Assembly: GCF_031845305.1 (NCBI RefSeq)
Contig: NZ_JAVREH010000019.1
Coordinates: 1-64,000, forward strand
Source: Jatrophihabitans_A lederbergiae
GTDB taxonomy: Bacteria; Actinomycetota; Actinomycetes; Mycobacteriales; Jatrophihabitantaceae
Direction of reading: 5' to 3'
Length of the DNA: 64,000 bases
Within the stretch, counting starts at the first letter, position 1. Every line of letters starts with the position of its first letter. The notes below the pieces were generated by a model. That model searched no databases, was not told where the DNA came from, and was given only the letters and a program-made list of their open reading frames with translations. Shown in pieces: positions 40,318 through 49,730 of the stretch. Position numbers and translations under genes: made by a program.

Positions 40318-41703
40318 CTAGCGGGTGGTACGCGGCGGCCATGCTGGCCGCCGCTCCGTCCGGGCAGGCGGTGAGGTGGTGTCCCCGGGTTTCTCACCCT
40401 CGGCCACCGGATCGGCCGGCTCGTCACGCAGTCCACGTACGAACGAGTTCAGGAATGCCACCAGCGGCACTGCCACCAGCGCTCCGACCACGCCGTAGAG
40501 CGTTGTTCCTGAGGCCACCGCCAGCGCCACGGCGAGCGGATGCAGGTGCACCGCGCGGCTCATGATGACCGGCTGCAGCACGTGGCCTTCCAGCTGCACC
40601 AGCACGATGATCACGATCGCGATGACGACGGCCGCGGTCACCCCGTGTTCCAGGAAGGTCACCGCGACGCAGATGGTGCCCGCGACGGTCAGGCCCAGAA
40701 TCGGAATGAACGAGCCGAGAAAGATGACGACGGCCAGTGGCGCGGCGAGCGGCACCCGCAGGATCAGCAGCGCGATGAAGATGCTCAGCGAGTGGATGAC
40801 CGCGATGGTGACCTCGCCCCGGATGTAACCGCCCAGGGTGTGCCAGCCGCGGTTACCCGCGATGTCGGTGCGCGGCCGGGCACCGGTCGGAATCAGGCGC
40901 AGCATCCAGCGCCAGATGATGTCGCCGTCGCGGAGCATGAAGAACGCGCTCAGGATGGCCAGGAACAGTCCACCGACGAATTCGGCCAGCACCTGTGCCG
41001 TCGACAGCACACGCGAGGCCAGCTGCGCCTGGTGGCTGCGCACGGCGTCCGTGACGTTTGTGATCCACTTCGCCGTGTCAGCGCTGCGAACGTGGAACGG
41101 CCCGGTCTCGAGCCAGCGCTGGATCCGCTGCCCGGCCTGGCTCACCTGACCGGCCAGCGCACCGGAGTGCGAGCTGATCTGCGCGACGACGAACCAGCCG
41201 ATCAGGCCGAACAGGGCGACCCCGCTCAACAGCACGATCGCCGTGGACAGGCTCTTGCGTCCGCCGAGCCGCTCCCGCAGCTTCGCCTCGAGGGGATGCA
41301 GGATGGCGGTGAAGAACAGTCCGATCACCAAGGTGAAAGCTACGAAGCTGACCTTTTCGAGTACCCGCAGGAACAGGTAGGACGCGATCGCGATCAGGAT
41401 CAGCCGGGCCGCCCACTCGGAGGCGACCCGCACCGGCCAGATGACCGCCTCGGCGGTGAGGCTGGTCATCGGCATGGCGGGCTGGTCGGCCACCGTCGGA
41501 GGTGGCAGCAACGGCGCCGACGGCTCGTCAGCGACCTCCGCGGTGGCGTCACCGACGTCGGATGAGTTGAGTTCCGGCAGCAGCGGACCACCGACCTTCG
41601 GCCCGGAAGGGCTCTTTCCGGCGGTGGCTGAGTTCGTATCCGGCACGCTCACGGTCTGACCCTTCGATGGCGAGGACTTGCTGAGCCCTGTCACCGTACC
41701 CAA
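40318..41703 (-). CDS. AI-2E family (PerM) transporter
   Basis: A 461-residue polytopic membrane protein. A polar N-terminal extension of about 90 residues and a polar tail flank the AI-2E/PerM domain: helices from about residue 95, a soluble central segment (150-250), then FFMLRDGDIIW, the family motif GYIRGEVTIAVIHS, LGSFIPILGLTVAG and EGHVLQPVIMSRAVHLHPLAV. Members are putative antiporters or exporters; a role in autoinducer-2 export is established for only a few. Confidence 0.93.
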   Translation of the reverse strand: MGTVTGLSKSSPSKGQTVSVPDTNSATAGKSPSGPKVGGPLLPELNSSDVGDATAEVADEPSAPLLPPPTVADQPAMPMTSLTAEAVIWPVRVASEWAARLILIAIASYLFLRVLEKVSFVAFTLVIGLFFTAILHPLEAKLRERLGGRKSLSTAIVLLSGVALFGLIGWFVVAQISSHSGALAGQVSQAGQRIQRWLETGPFHVRSADTAKWITNVTDAVRSHQAQLASRVLSTAQVLAEFVGGLFLAILSAFFMLRDGDIIWRWMLRLIPTGARPRTDIAGNRGWHTLGGYIRGEVTIAVIHSLSIFIALLILRVPLAAPLAVVIFLGSFIPILGLTVAGTICVAVTFLEHGVTAAVVIAIVIIVLVQLEGHVLQPVIMSRAVHLHPLAVALAVASGTTLYGVVGALVAVPLVAFLNSFVRGLRDEPADPVAEGEKPGDTTSPPARTERRPAWPPRTTR

Positions 41704-41841
41704 AGTCCGGCACTCCGAAGCTCAACCGTGTCCGCTGTGCCGGTACGAGGCGATACCGCGGGGTGTAGTTGCGGCGGTTCGCGCCCGTTCCACGCCCCTG
41801 ACCACCCCTCGACCGCGCCCGGCCGGGTCGGCGGAATCGAC

Positions 41842-42819
41842 TCAGGTCGCCAGGGCGCGCAGCTCCGGCAACACCTTGCGGGCATAGAACTCGAAGAACC
41901 CCTCGGCCTCGGTACCCGGTTGCGAGCCACCGATCTGCGAGATGTGGATATCGTCGAATCCCGCCTCGGCATAAGGGCGAAACGCCTCGACATGGGCGGA
42001 GAGGTCGTCGCCGCAGGGCATGCTCTCGGCGATCATGTCCGGTGTGACCAGCTGGCTCGCCTGTTCGAAGTGCCGGGGGCTGGGAAGCAACTGGGCGAGC
42101 TCGCCGGGCAGCTGCTCGTTGGCCCAGATCCGGTGCGCGGTCTCGACCGCCGTGCTCTTGTCCGGTGACCAGCACACCTTGTAACCGGCCTGCATCGGCT
42201 TGCCTTCGCCACCGTTGTCACGGAAGGCCTGGATCAGCTCCGCCTCGGGGCCGGTGGTGACGAAGCCGTCACCGATCCGTCCCGCGAGCGCGGCGGCCTT
42301 CGGCCCGAACCCTGACATGTACACCGGCACCGGCTCGTCCGGCAGCGTGTAGAGGCGAGCGTTCTCGACGGTGTAGTACGGGCCGGTCCGGGTCACGAAC
42401 TCACCTCGCCACAGCTCCCGCATCACTTCGATGGACTCCTCGAGCATGGCCAGCCGCTCGTCGGCCGACGGCCAGCGCTCACCGGTGATGTGCTCGTTCA
42501 GCGCCTCGCCCGAACCCACCCCGAGGATGAAGCGGCCACCGTGCAGCACCGACGAGGTGGCTGCGGCCTGGGCGACGACGGCCGGGTGTATCCGGAAGCT
42601 CGGGCAGGTGACGGCGGTGGTGACCGGCAGCGAGCACACCTGCGACAGCGCGCCGATCATCGACCACACGAACGGGCTCTGACCCTGCTCGTCGTTCCAC
42701 GGGTGGTAGTGGTCAGAGATCCAGAGCGACTCGAAACCTGCCTGCTCCGCCATCCTGGCCTGGTCCAGCAGTTGCGCCGGGGTGTACTCCTCGCACGACA
42801 GGAAGTATCCGATCCGCAT
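41842..42819 (-). CDS. LLM-class F420-dependent oxidoreductase (TIGR03557-like)
   Basis: A 325-residue luciferase-like TIM-barrel enzyme, probably using coenzyme F420. The N-terminal MRIGYFLSCEEYTPAQLLDQ, WISDHYHPWNDEQGQSPFVW and LGVGSGEALNEHITGERWP are characteristic of the TIGR03557 subgroup, related to F420-dependent glucose-6-phosphate dehydrogenase. The substrate is uncertain. The ATG at 42819 follows GAGGAG, preferred to an upstream frame start at 42852. Confidence 0.9.
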   Translation of the reverse strand: MRIGYFLSCEEYTPAQLLDQARMAEQAGFESLWISDHYHPWNDEQGQSPFVWSMIGALSQVCSLPVTTAVTCPSFRIHPAVVAQAAATSSVLHGGRFILGVGSGEALNEHITGERWPSADERLAMLEESIEVMRELWRGEFVTRTGPYYTVENARLYTLPDEPVPVYMSGFGPKAAALAGRIGDGFVTTGPEAELIQAFRDNGGEGKPMQAGYKVCWSPDKSTAVETAHRIWANEQLPGELAQLLPSPRHFEQASQLVTPDMIAESMPCGDDLSAHVEAFRPYAEAGFDDIHISQIGGSQPGTEAEGFFEFYARKVLPELRALAT

Positions 42820-42985
42820 GTCTTGTGCTCCTCGAAGCGGTGCTGCCCGCACGTCGCGACCGGCTGACGCGGCGCGGTGCGGACGCCTCGGCGCATTGCC
42901 GGGCCGGGCGATCTGCAGTTCGCTCGACCTTAGCGCCAGCGCCCAGACAGCGCCCAGGCAGCCAGCGTCTCGGTACCGCGCGGGG

Positions 42986-43405
42986 TCAGCCGTCCTGGCG
43001 TGCCTTCGCGGTCTCCCGGTCGTTGGCGCGCTGCAGGGCTTTCACCAGCTCGGGCTTGGTCATTGTCGAACGCCCCGGGACGTCCAGCCGACGAGCCAGT
43101 TCCATCAGGTGCGCCTTGCTGGCGTTGGCGTCCACTCCCCCGGCGGTTTCCCGGGAACCGGACCGCGCATCGGCCCCACCCTGGGCGGCCTGGCTGTCCG
43201 AAGGACCCTTCGCGCCGCCGGCCTTCTCTTCCCAGTGGTCACCGACCTTCTCGAACGAGTGCTTCAGCGAGGCGAACGCCGTGCGGTGCGCCCGCTCACC
43301 GTCGCCGTACTCCTCGACCGCCGCGTCGTGGGTCTTGATCCAGGTCTCCTGGGCTTTCTTCGGCGACCTGTGCAGGGTCGAGGGCAGTTCCTCGTCACCG
43401 GGCAT
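42986..43405 (-). CDS. ChaB-like protein with Rho N-terminal-type domain
   Basis: A 139-residue soluble protein. Residues about 1-60 form a ChaB domain (PSTLHRSPKKAQETWIKTHD, AFASLKHSFEKVGDHWEEK), a polar linker follows, and residues about 93-130 resemble the SAP-like Rho N-terminal domain (ASKAHLMELARRLDVPGRST, KPELVKALQ). Such proteins are common small stress-associated proteins in actinobacteria; nucleic-acid binding by the second domain is plausible. It is a single-gene unit. Confidence 0.85.
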   Translation of the reverse strand: MPGDEELPSTLHRSPKKAQETWIKTHDAAVEEYGDGERAHRTAFASLKHSFEKVGDHWEEKAGGAKGPSDSQAAQGGADARSGSRETAGGVDANASKAHLMELARRLDVPGRSTMTKPELVKALQRANDRETAKARQDG

Positions 43406-43658
43406 CGGATGCTCCTTCGATCGGATGGGCTGGACCGGCGGCAGGTCTGGGGGATTGCCGCCGCGCCGCCTCAGCTTGCCGTCGGCCGAGCGCGGTTGGC
43501 AACAACCGCGATACCGTTACCGCCCCGCACACGAGGCGGTGGCCGCTTCCAGCCGCGGCCCCGGTAGGTTTTGGGAGCGCGGTTCGATCAGCAGCCTGGT
43601 GACACCGGGCCGACCCAGCTCTGCGCCGGGCGGCCTCGTCGGCGAAAGGACCTCAGGC

Positions 43659-44624
43659 GTGCCGCACCGCCCCCTGAATGAACGGCTCACCGTGGTGCTG
43701 CTGACCTACAACTGCGCGCGGTGGATCGAGCCGGTCCTCGCACACCTGCGCAAGCTCGACGTGCCGATCGTCGCGGTCGACAACGCCTCTACCGACGGCA
43801 CGGCTGAGGTCGTGGCGGCGGCCGGGGTGCGGCTGATCCGGATGCCGCACAACGTCGGCGCCGCCGCTCGCAACGCCGGCGTGCGCGCCGTCCAGACCCC
43901 GTACGTCGCGTTCTGCGATGACGACGACTGGTACGAGCCGGACGGCCTGCCGATGGCCTGCGACCTGCTGGACCGGCATCCGCGGCTGGCCCTCGTCAAC
44001 GCTCGGATTGTGGTGGGCCCCGAACGCCACCTTGATCCGATCTCCGCCGAGATGGCGGACAGCCCGATCGTCGAGACCGCCGGCATACCCGGCACGGTGC
44101 TGATGAGTTTCATGGCGGGTGCGTGCGTCGTCCGGGTCAGCGCCTATCGCGAGGCCGGCGGGTACGACAGGCGGTTCTTTCTCGGCGGCGAGGAGGAGAC
44201 GCTGTCCTACACGCTGCTCAAGCGCGGCTGGCAGCTGCGCTACCTGCCCGAACTGGTCGTGGCGCACTATCCGAGCCTGGCGAACTTCACCACGCTCCGG
44301 GCCTACGGCATGCGCAACACCCTGTGGACTGCCTGGCTGCATCGGCGGTTTCTCAATGCACTGCGCTACACCGGCTTCATCCTCGCCGATGCCCCGAAGA
44401 ACGGGGCGTACGCCCGCGCGATCGCCATGACGCTGCGCGGGCTGCCGTGGGTGCTGCGCGAGCGGCAGCCGATGAACCGCGAACTCGACCGGGACCTGCG
44501 CCTCCTCGACGCCCGGCGGTTCACCACCCGGCGCAGTCTTTTCACCTTCCGGGATCGGGGCGCGACGCGGCCGGCGAGCTGGCAGCAGGGTGGCGGCGGC
44601 GCTGCCGTGGACGGACCCGGCTAA
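43659..44624 (+). CDS. GT2-family glycosyltransferase
   Basis: A 321-residue GT-A glycosyltransferase. It has LTVVLLTYNCARWIEPVLAH, the nucleotide-sugar site VDNASTDGTAEVV, RMPHNVGAAARNAGVRAV, the metal-binding FCDDDDWYEPDG and FLGGEEETLSYTLLKRGW, the usual acceptor-side ED motif. The GTG at 43659 follows AAAGGA; the nearby ATG is out of frame. Its stop overlaps the stop of the opposite-strand helicase remnant. No sugar-synthesis genes are adjacent, so its target glycan is unknown. Confidence 0.9.
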   Translation: MPHRPLNERLTVVLLTYNCARWIEPVLAHLRKLDVPIVAVDNASTDGTAEVVAAAGVRLIRMPHNVGAAARNAGVRAVQTPYVAFCDDDDWYEPDGLPMACDLLDRHPRLALVNARIVVGPERHLDPISAEMADSPIVETAGIPGTVLMSFMAGACVVRVSAYREAGGYDRRFFLGGEEETLSYTLLKRGWQLRYLPELVVAHYPSLANFTTLRAYGMRNTLWTAWLHRRFLNALRYTGFILADAPKNGAYARAIAMTLRGLPWVLRERQPMNRELDRDLRLLDARRFTTRRSLFTFRDRGATRPASWQQGGGGAAVDGPG

Positions 44625-45880
44625 CTGGCCGGTCGCAGCAGGTTGTTCTCCTCGACCAGGTCCAGCGACAGCGTCCGATAGCCGGCGTGGTCGAACGGCA
44701 CCACGACCCGCCCCGGCTCGAACTGCTGCACCGTTCCGCGTCCCCATTCGGAATGGTCGACACCCTGGCCGATCGCGAAGGGCCCCTCCTCCAGCGGGGC
44801 CACCCGGCCCGCGGCGCAGTTGTCGCAGTTCTCGCAGGTGCAGGCCGTAGCCATCGGGCCTGGCGAACAGCACCGCCCGCGCGCGCTCGCCATCGCGCCC
44901 GGCACGACCCACCTGCTGGTAGTAGGCATCCAGGCTCTCCGGCGCGTCCGCATGCACTATCAGTCGCACGTCGGCCTTGTCCACGCCGAGCCCGAACGCG
45001 CTGGTCGCCACGACGACCGGCGTGCGCCCGGCCAGGAACTCCTCGTGCGTACTCTGGCGCGCCTTGCGGGCCATCGAGCCGTGGTACGGCTTCGCCGGCA
45101 CTCCCAGCTCGGTCAACGCCGCCGCCAGCTCTTCCGAGCGTCGCCGGGTCGATACGTAGACGATGACGCACCCGCCACCTTCGGCACGGTGGCGCACCAC
45201 CTCGTCGGTGGCCGCGGCGTCCACACCCGAGCCGTCCGTCAGCAGCTGCGCGGTCAACGAGATGTTCGGACGGTCGAACTCCCCGACGATCACAACCGGA
45301 TCACGCATGGCCAGCTCGTCGATGATCTCCGCGCGGATCTGGGCCGAAGCCGTCGCGGTGAGCGCGAGCACCCGCGGGCTGCCGAGTGCCCGGGCCGCCG
45401 AGGCGAGCGCGAGATAGTCCCGCCGGAAGTCGTGACCCCACGAACAGAGGCAATGGGCCTCGTCCACGACGAACAGCGACACCGTGGCCTGCTGCAGGGC
45501 CGCGATCACCTCTGGACGACCGAGCTGTTCCGGGGCCAGGAACAGGAACCCGACTTCGCCGGCGGCGATCCGCGCCAGCGCCCGCCGCTGCTGCGCGGAC
45601 GTCAACTGGCTGTTGATCGCCACGGCCAGGGGGCCGTTGCCGGCGAGGCTGAGCAGCTGGTCGGCCTGCAGGGCGAGGGTGGGAGAGACGACCACGGTCA
45701 GTCCCGGCGACAGCCGGCCGGCCACCCCGGTACACCAGCGACTTGCCGGTTCCCGTCGCGAGCACCGCCAGGGTGTCACGGTGAAGTACGGCCTCGATCG
45801 CCTGCCGCTGGCCGGGCCGTAGCTCGACGTCGCCGACAGCCTCCCGTACGGCCTAGTCGATCGTGGTCGGCTCGCTGATG
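44621..45880 (-). pseudogene. RecQ-like ATP-dependent DNA helicase, frameshifted
   Basis: Helicase motifs are present but split over frames: LRPGQRQAIEAVL and ATGTGKSLVY (motif I) in one frame; then, after an extra base in a CCCC run at 45725-45728, VVVSPTLALQADQL, FVVDEAHCLCSWGHDFRRDY (DEAH), LALTATAS, YHGSMARKARQ and YYQQVGRAGRDG in another. The sequence then jumps from VLFARPDGYG directly to the zinc-site CTCENCDNC in a third frame, missing the usual RecQ C-terminal segment between. An in-frame stop also precedes the N-terminus. With several shifts and an internal deletion it is very probably inactive. Confidence 0.8.
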
Positions 45881-45910
45881 TCATCCCTCGCCGCGGCACC
45901 GGCCGGATGC

Positions 45911-46315
45911 TCAGTCGTCGCTGTCACGCCGCACGAATCGGGTGAAGGTGCTGACCTCGCCGTCTGAGGTCTTCTCTTGGTACACAAAGGCCAAACCGCG
46001 ATCGTCGAACGTCGAGAAGAACGGCTCCCAGTCCACCTCGTCGAGGGAATCGGGATCGCCGCCGGGCGAGTCCGGGAACTCGATGCGCAGGATTCCGGCA
46101 TCGCCCGAGTCATCGCCGGTCCGTGCCACCGACGCGGGACGACCACCGCGGGCCTCGGCCCAGGCCCGGATCACGTCATGGTCGGTGGTGGTGTAGCTCG
46201 CGGCGGTCGTCTGGGATTTCGTGTTCCGCTGAACCTGGTCTTCGGCACCGGCCTCTTGTGCGGCCTGTGACGCGTGGCCGTCTGCTTTGTCTGCTGCTTT
46301 GTCTGCCATATCCAT
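45911..46315 (-). CDS. Conserved hypothetical protein (family often mislabelled 1,4-alpha-glucan branching enzyme)
   Basis: A 134-residue soluble acidic protein. After a low-complexity N-terminus (ADKAADKADGHASQAAQEAG), the conserved core reads DHDVIRAWAEARGGRPASVA, GILRIEFPD, DWEPFFSTFDDRGLAFVYQE and RFVRRDSDD. The family is common in actinobacteria and proteobacteria, sometimes labelled as a glucan-branching protein without basis. Its function is unknown, possibly stress-related from the company it keeps. Confidence 0.75.
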   Translation of the reverse strand: MDMADKAADKADGHASQAAQEAGAEDQVQRNTKSQTTAASYTTTDHDVIRAWAEARGGRPASVARTGDDSGDAGILRIEFPDSPGGDPDSLDEVDWEPFFSTFDDRGLAFVYQEKTSDGEVSTFTRFVRRDSDD

Positions 46316-46746
46316 CGCTTCCTTATCGGTTGCGATTCACCCTTGCCAGCACTTGCGATGGCAACTAGCGGTAGTCGACCGCGTGAGCACGGGCGCTATC
46401 TCGATGCCGAGCCGCCGCGATGACAAGCCGCCCGGACCGGCTGGGGCGAACCGGAGAGGGCTAGCTGGCTCTGCCCACCGAAAACGCTACTGCGCCGAGG
46501 CTCAGCCGGCCACCTCTGGATGCGACGCCGACGTTGCTTGCCGTGCCGATAGCGATGCCGATGACCGTGCGGATGCCGATGACGAACGGACCCGAGGTGG
46601 CGATAGAGGTCGCTGATACCGGAGAATTGATACTGCCGTCGCAGGTCAACCCTCACCGCCGCCGGCGTTCCGCCTTGTGACGGGGCCACCACCAGCCGCC
46701 GGCTACGCCGTGCTGGCTGAGGCCCCCATACCGAAAGCGACGACCT
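46316..46746. other. Divergent intergenic region without a clear gene
   Basis: This 431-base region separates two divergent genes and must hold their promoters. A 62-codon minus-strand frame at 46461-46649 has a hydrophobic middle (GIRTVIGIAIGTASNVGVAS) but no good start, and overlaps an imperfect direct repeat around gatgccgatgac (about 46550-46590). I see nothing firm. Confidence 0.35.
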
Positions 46747-47517
46747 ATGTTCAGAGCACTCCTGCGCGGCGCTGCAGCCGGCGCCGCCGGAACGACCGCC
46801 CTCAACGCCGTCACCTACCTCGATATGGCGGTGCGCGCGCGGCCCGCAAGTAGCACTCCGCAGCAGAGCGTCGAGGTGCTGGCCCAGAAGCTCGGTCACC
46901 CGGTGCCCGGCGAGGGTGAGCGGCACGAGAATCGCCTCGCCGGCCTCGGCCCGCTGAACGGCATTGCCGTCGGCGTCGGAATCGGGGCAGTCGCCGGGCT
47001 GCTGCGTCCGGTGCTGGCCCGGTTGTCTTTGCCGGTCGGGGCGACCGTCATCGGCGCGGCGGCATTGGCGGCTGCCAACATTCCGATGAAGCGGCTCGGC
47101 GTGAGCGACCCCGCGACCTGGTCGGCGGCCGACTGGGTCAGTGACGTGGTTCCGCACGCCGCCTTCGGCCTCGTCACCCACGCGACCCTGCGAGCAGGTA
47201 GTCCGAGCAGTGCGGTTGCGGCCGCAGCGGCCGGCAAGGCGGCCACAGCGGCTCCCGCCAGGACGGTGACCGCGGCTTCCCGCAAGGCTTTGACCGCAGC
47301 TTCCCGCAAGGCCTTCACCGCCGTACCACGTGGAGCCTTCACCGCTGTGCCGCGCAGGACGTTCGCCGCCGTACCGGCTAAGGCGGCCGTGATCGAGGCT
47401 CGCGGCAAGGCTCTCGCCGCGGCGGCTGCAGCACGCAAGGCGGCCGGCTCCCGCACGGCTGGCTCAGCCAGCTTCCGCGCGGATAGCTCACCTACGGACG
47501 ATTCAACGCAACGGTAG
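46747..47517 (+). CDS. Hypothetical membrane-associated protein with Ala-rich octapeptide repeats
   Basis: A 256-residue protein. The N-terminal 150 residues resemble small actinobacterial proteins with an RALLRGAAAGAAGTTALNAV start, several hydrophobic glycine/alanine-rich segments (GIAVGVGIGAVAGLL, PVGATVIGAAALAAANIP) and SDVVPHAAFGLVTHATL. The C-terminal third is a basic repeat region: VTAASRKA, LTAASRKA, FTAVPRGA, FTAVPRRT, FAAVPAKA (five 24-bp units, 47266-47385), resembling lysine/alanine DNA-binding tails. Function unknown. Confidence 0.7.
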   Translation: MFRALLRGAAAGAAGTTALNAVTYLDMAVRARPASSTPQQSVEVLAQKLGHPVPGEGERHENRLAGLGPLNGIAVGVGIGAVAGLLRPVLARLSLPVGATVIGAAALAAANIPMKRLGVSDPATWSAADWVSDVVPHAAFGLVTHATLRAGSPSSAVAAAAAGKAATAAPARTVTAASRKALTAASRKAFTAVPRGAFTAVPRRTFAAVPAKAAVIEARGKALAAAAAARKAAGSRTAGSASFRADSSPTDDSTQR

Positions 47518-47525
47518 CGACAAAT

Positions 47526-47566
47526 GCCGGCGCCGCCGGGGACGAGAATCCCCCGGCGGCGCCGGC
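47526..47566. terminator. Bidirectional terminator, perfect 16-bp hairpin
   Basis: Arms 47526-47541 and 47551-47566 (gccggcgccgccgggg on the left) pair perfectly over a 9-base loop, between the convergent Ala-rich-protein gene and the 64-residue gene. Confidence 0.8.
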
Positions 47567-47600
47567 CTCTGTGTATCAGGGCTTCAGCCCGTGCGTGCTT

Positions 47601-47795
47601 CTAAAGCAGCTTGCCGAGGCCACCGAGCTCGCCACCGAGGCTGCTGGTGTCCAGGCCGAACTTGGAGAGCAGTCCGGCATGATCGCCGTTCTCGGTGTCG
47701 ACCGAATCAGGAAGCTCATTGCCGGCCTGGTCTGCCTCATCGTGCTTACCTTGGCTGCGAAGAAGCTGCAAGATCTGATCTTTGTCGATATTCAT
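47601..47795 (-). CDS. Small conserved actinobacterial protein
   Basis: A 64-residue acidic protein: MNIDKDQILQLLRSQGKHDE, then ADQAGNELPDSVDTEN, then a glycine/leucine-rich tail LGGELGGLGKLL. Proteins of this pattern are widespread small actinobacterial proteins of unknown function, commonly near PRC-barrel and DUF3618 genes. AGGAGA precedes the ATG at 47795. Confidence 0.75.
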   Translation of the reverse strand: MNIDKDQILQLLRSQGKHDEADQAGNELPDSVDTENGDHAGLLSKFGLDTSSLGGELGGLGKLL

Positions 47796-47842
47796 GTAGA
47801 TCTCCTCGCGTCGGGAGCTGCGCCTGAACCAAATACGGTCGG

Positions 47843-48613
47843 TCAGCGGGTGTCGGTCGTCGGGTCCTCGATCTGCTCCTTGCGAACCTGCTCCGACACC
47901 GTCTGGTTCTCGGTGACTGTCTCGGTGGCGAGTCGCACGCGCTCGACCGGCACGGTCTCCTTGGTCACTACCGGCTGCTCGGCGTGCAGGGTGACCTCGT
48001 GCTCCTCTTCGCTGAGGTCCGGACCCGACAGGGCCTGGTCACGGTTCGCGTCGGTGATCGGCTCACGCTCGACGCGGACCTCTTCGCGGCTAACCGGCAC
48101 CGTGGTGCTGACGTTCTCGGTGACGATGTACTTGCGCAACCGTGCCCGCCCGGTCTCCACCCGCTGGGTGCCGACATTCAGCCGCTCCTCGGAGCGAGTC
48201 ATCGCGTCGTCGGTGACCGGACCCGAAGTGTCACGGCCTACCACGCCCGTTTGCGATCCGATGATCTCGGTGTTGCCCTGCGTACCGCCGGCGACCGTGC
48301 CGAGATAGCCCTGGTAGTGCGCGAAGAGAGCGTCGTTCTCGCTGTCGTCGAGGTGCCCGTCCGCGTCCATGTTCGGAGCGTCCTTCACCAGATTCTTGGG
48401 AACTGCCAACCGGAGGTTGTCACCGTCCCAACTCGATCCGTACAGCGGGGCGAAGCTCTCCTTGGTGCCGAGCAACCCGGTGCTCACGGTGACCCATTCG
48501 GGCTCACCGGTGGTGTCGTCAAGATAGATCTGGCCGACCTTGCCGAGCTTGTTTCCCTCGACGTCGACTGCGGTGCGGCCGATCATGTTCTGAAGATCCT
48601 GAGGATTCGTCAT
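47843..48613 (-). CDS. PRC-barrel plus DUF2382 (YsnF/AvaK) stress protein
   Basis: A 256-residue soluble protein. An N-terminal PRC-barrel (about residues 8-80: IGRTAVDVEGNKLGKVGQIY, WVTVSTGLLGTKESFAPL) is joined to a C-terminal DUF2382 domain (about 140-250: RSEERLNVGTQRVETGRARL, VPVSREEVRVEREPI, VVTKETVPVERVRL). This two-domain layout is the YsnF/AvaK-type general-stress protein found with stress sigma-factor regulons. It lies upstream of, and in the same direction as, the 64-residue gene. Confidence 0.92.
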   Translation of the reverse strand: MTNPQDLQNMIGRTAVDVEGNKLGKVGQIYLDDTTGEPEWVTVSTGLLGTKESFAPLYGSSWDGDNLRLAVPKNLVKDAPNMDADGHLDDSENDALFAHYQGYLGTVAGGTQGNTEIIGSQTGVVGRDTSGPVTDDAMTRSEERLNVGTQRVETGRARLRKYIVTENVSTTVPVSREEVRVEREPITDANRDQALSGPDLSEEEHEVTLHAEQPVVTKETVPVERVRLATETVTENQTVSEQVRKEQIEDPTTDTR

Positions 48614-48708
48614 GCTGCGTCCTTACCGTTGATGCTGTGGATGTGGAGATTCGCGTGCACCCGAGGCGCGTTCCGGCGCTCACGCCCCGGGCGGCGTGTC
48701 CTATTTTA

Positions 48709-49314
48709 CTAGGAGTTTCGGCTTTCCTGAACAGTGTCCTTGGCGTCCGCGGCGCGGCCCTTGACGTCCTGAGCCGCTGAGGCGCCCTCTTCCTTCACGG
48801 TGCTGGCGGCGTCCGTTGCGGTTTCGTTGACCGCCTGGACCGCTTCCTTCGCCGGCTCGCGGAGGTTGTCGGCCACCGACTTGGCGGCGTCGGTCACCAT
48901 CGGCGTCGCGGTCTCCTTGACCTGCGACGCGGCGTGCTGCTCTGCCTGGCTGGCCGGAAGAAGCGAACCGACCAGCCAGCCGACGCCCATAGCGATGAGG
49001 CCGGCGGCCAGCGGGTTACCCGAGGCCTGTGACTTCACGGTGCTCGGAGCACTCGTGATGGTGTCGCTCATGCTGGAACCCGCGGAGCTGATGCTGTCAG
49101 TCATGGAAGAACCTGCCGAACTGGTGTTGGCGCCGATGTGTGAGGCGGTACCCATTACCTTGTCCTTGACGCCGAATACGGCGCCCTTGGCCTTGTCCGC
49201 CTGCCGCTTCGCGACGTTGGACGGCTTAACGGTCTCGGTCAGGGTGTTGACGTTCTCGGACAGGTTGCTGCGGGTCTGCTCGATCTCTGCGCGGATCTCT
49301 TCGGGGCTGCTCAT
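48709..49314 (-). CDS. DUF3618 protein with repeat-rich middle
   Basis: A 201-residue protein. The DUF3618 motif SSPEEIRAEIEQTRSNLSEN (residues 2-21) is followed by a Ser-rich repeat (SSAGSSMTDSISSAGSSMSD), a transmembrane helix (about 103-120: AAGLIAMGVGWLVGSLLP) and a long amphipathic alanine-rich C-terminus resembling LEA-like repeats (AKEAVQAVNETATDAASTVK). It overlaps the holin_3_6 gene upstream by 4 bases, mirroring the smaller DUF3618/holin pair at 11.6-12.4 kb. Confidence 0.87.
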   Translation of the reverse strand: MSSPEEIRAEIEQTRSNLSENVNTLTETVKPSNVAKRQADKAKGAVFGVKDKVMGTASHIGANTSSAGSSMTDSISSAGSSMSDTITSAPSTVKSQASGNPLAAGLIAMGVGWLVGSLLPASQAEQHAASQVKETATPMVTDAAKSVADNLREPAKEAVQAVNETATDAASTVKEEGASAAQDVKGRAADAKDTVQESRNS

Positions 49315-49730
49315 CGGGTCTCCTCGTGTCCTGCGACGGCGCTGGGGATCTTCTTGACGGTTTCCGCCGTCTTCGGAGTTCCTTGCACCTGCTTGATTTC
49401 TTTCTTTCCCATCACGGCGAGCACCGCGCCGATGACGGCCCAGATGAGCGCGACGATCAACGCGGACCAGCCGTGGCCGGTCTTGTCGCCAAGGCCCCAC
49501 CAGAGAGCGATGGACAGGAACAGCAGCACCATGTGGCCACTGACGCCGGCGCCGGCGAACATGCCCGCACCCTTGCCTGCATTGCTGGCCGACTGGCGAA
49601 GTTCCGCCTTCGCCAGCTCGATCTCCTGACGTACCAGGGTGGACAGATCAGAGCTGATGTCGGTCAGCATTTCGCCGAGGGATGGTCGTTCGCCGGAAGT
49701 GGTCGGCGGTTGGTCCAAAGGATGGCTCAC
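49311..49730 (-). CDS. Phage_holin_3_6 family membrane protein (second copy)
   Basis: A 139-residue protein with LGEMLTDISSDLSTLVRQEI then ELAKAELRQSASNAGKGAGM, two transmembrane helices (about 60-83 and 88-108) and the polar tail KKEIKQVQGTPKTAETVKKI. The GTG start at 49730 overlaps the upstream gene's stop by 4 bases, and its own stop overlaps the DUF3618 start, so three genes are translationally coupled. Confidence 0.87.
   Translation of the reverse strand: MSHPLDQPPTTSGERPSLGEMLTDISSDLSTLVRQEIELAKAELRQSASNAGKGAGMFAGAGVSGHMVLLFLSIALWWGLGDKTGHGWSALIVALIWAVIGAVLAVMGKKEIKQVQGTPKTAETVKKIPSAVAGHEETR

Noticed and set aside
43653..45899. 748-codon minus-strand frame spanning the helicase and the GT2 gene
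   Set aside because: Its second half is antisense to a clear glycosyltransferase; only the helicase motifs are real and they are split over frames.
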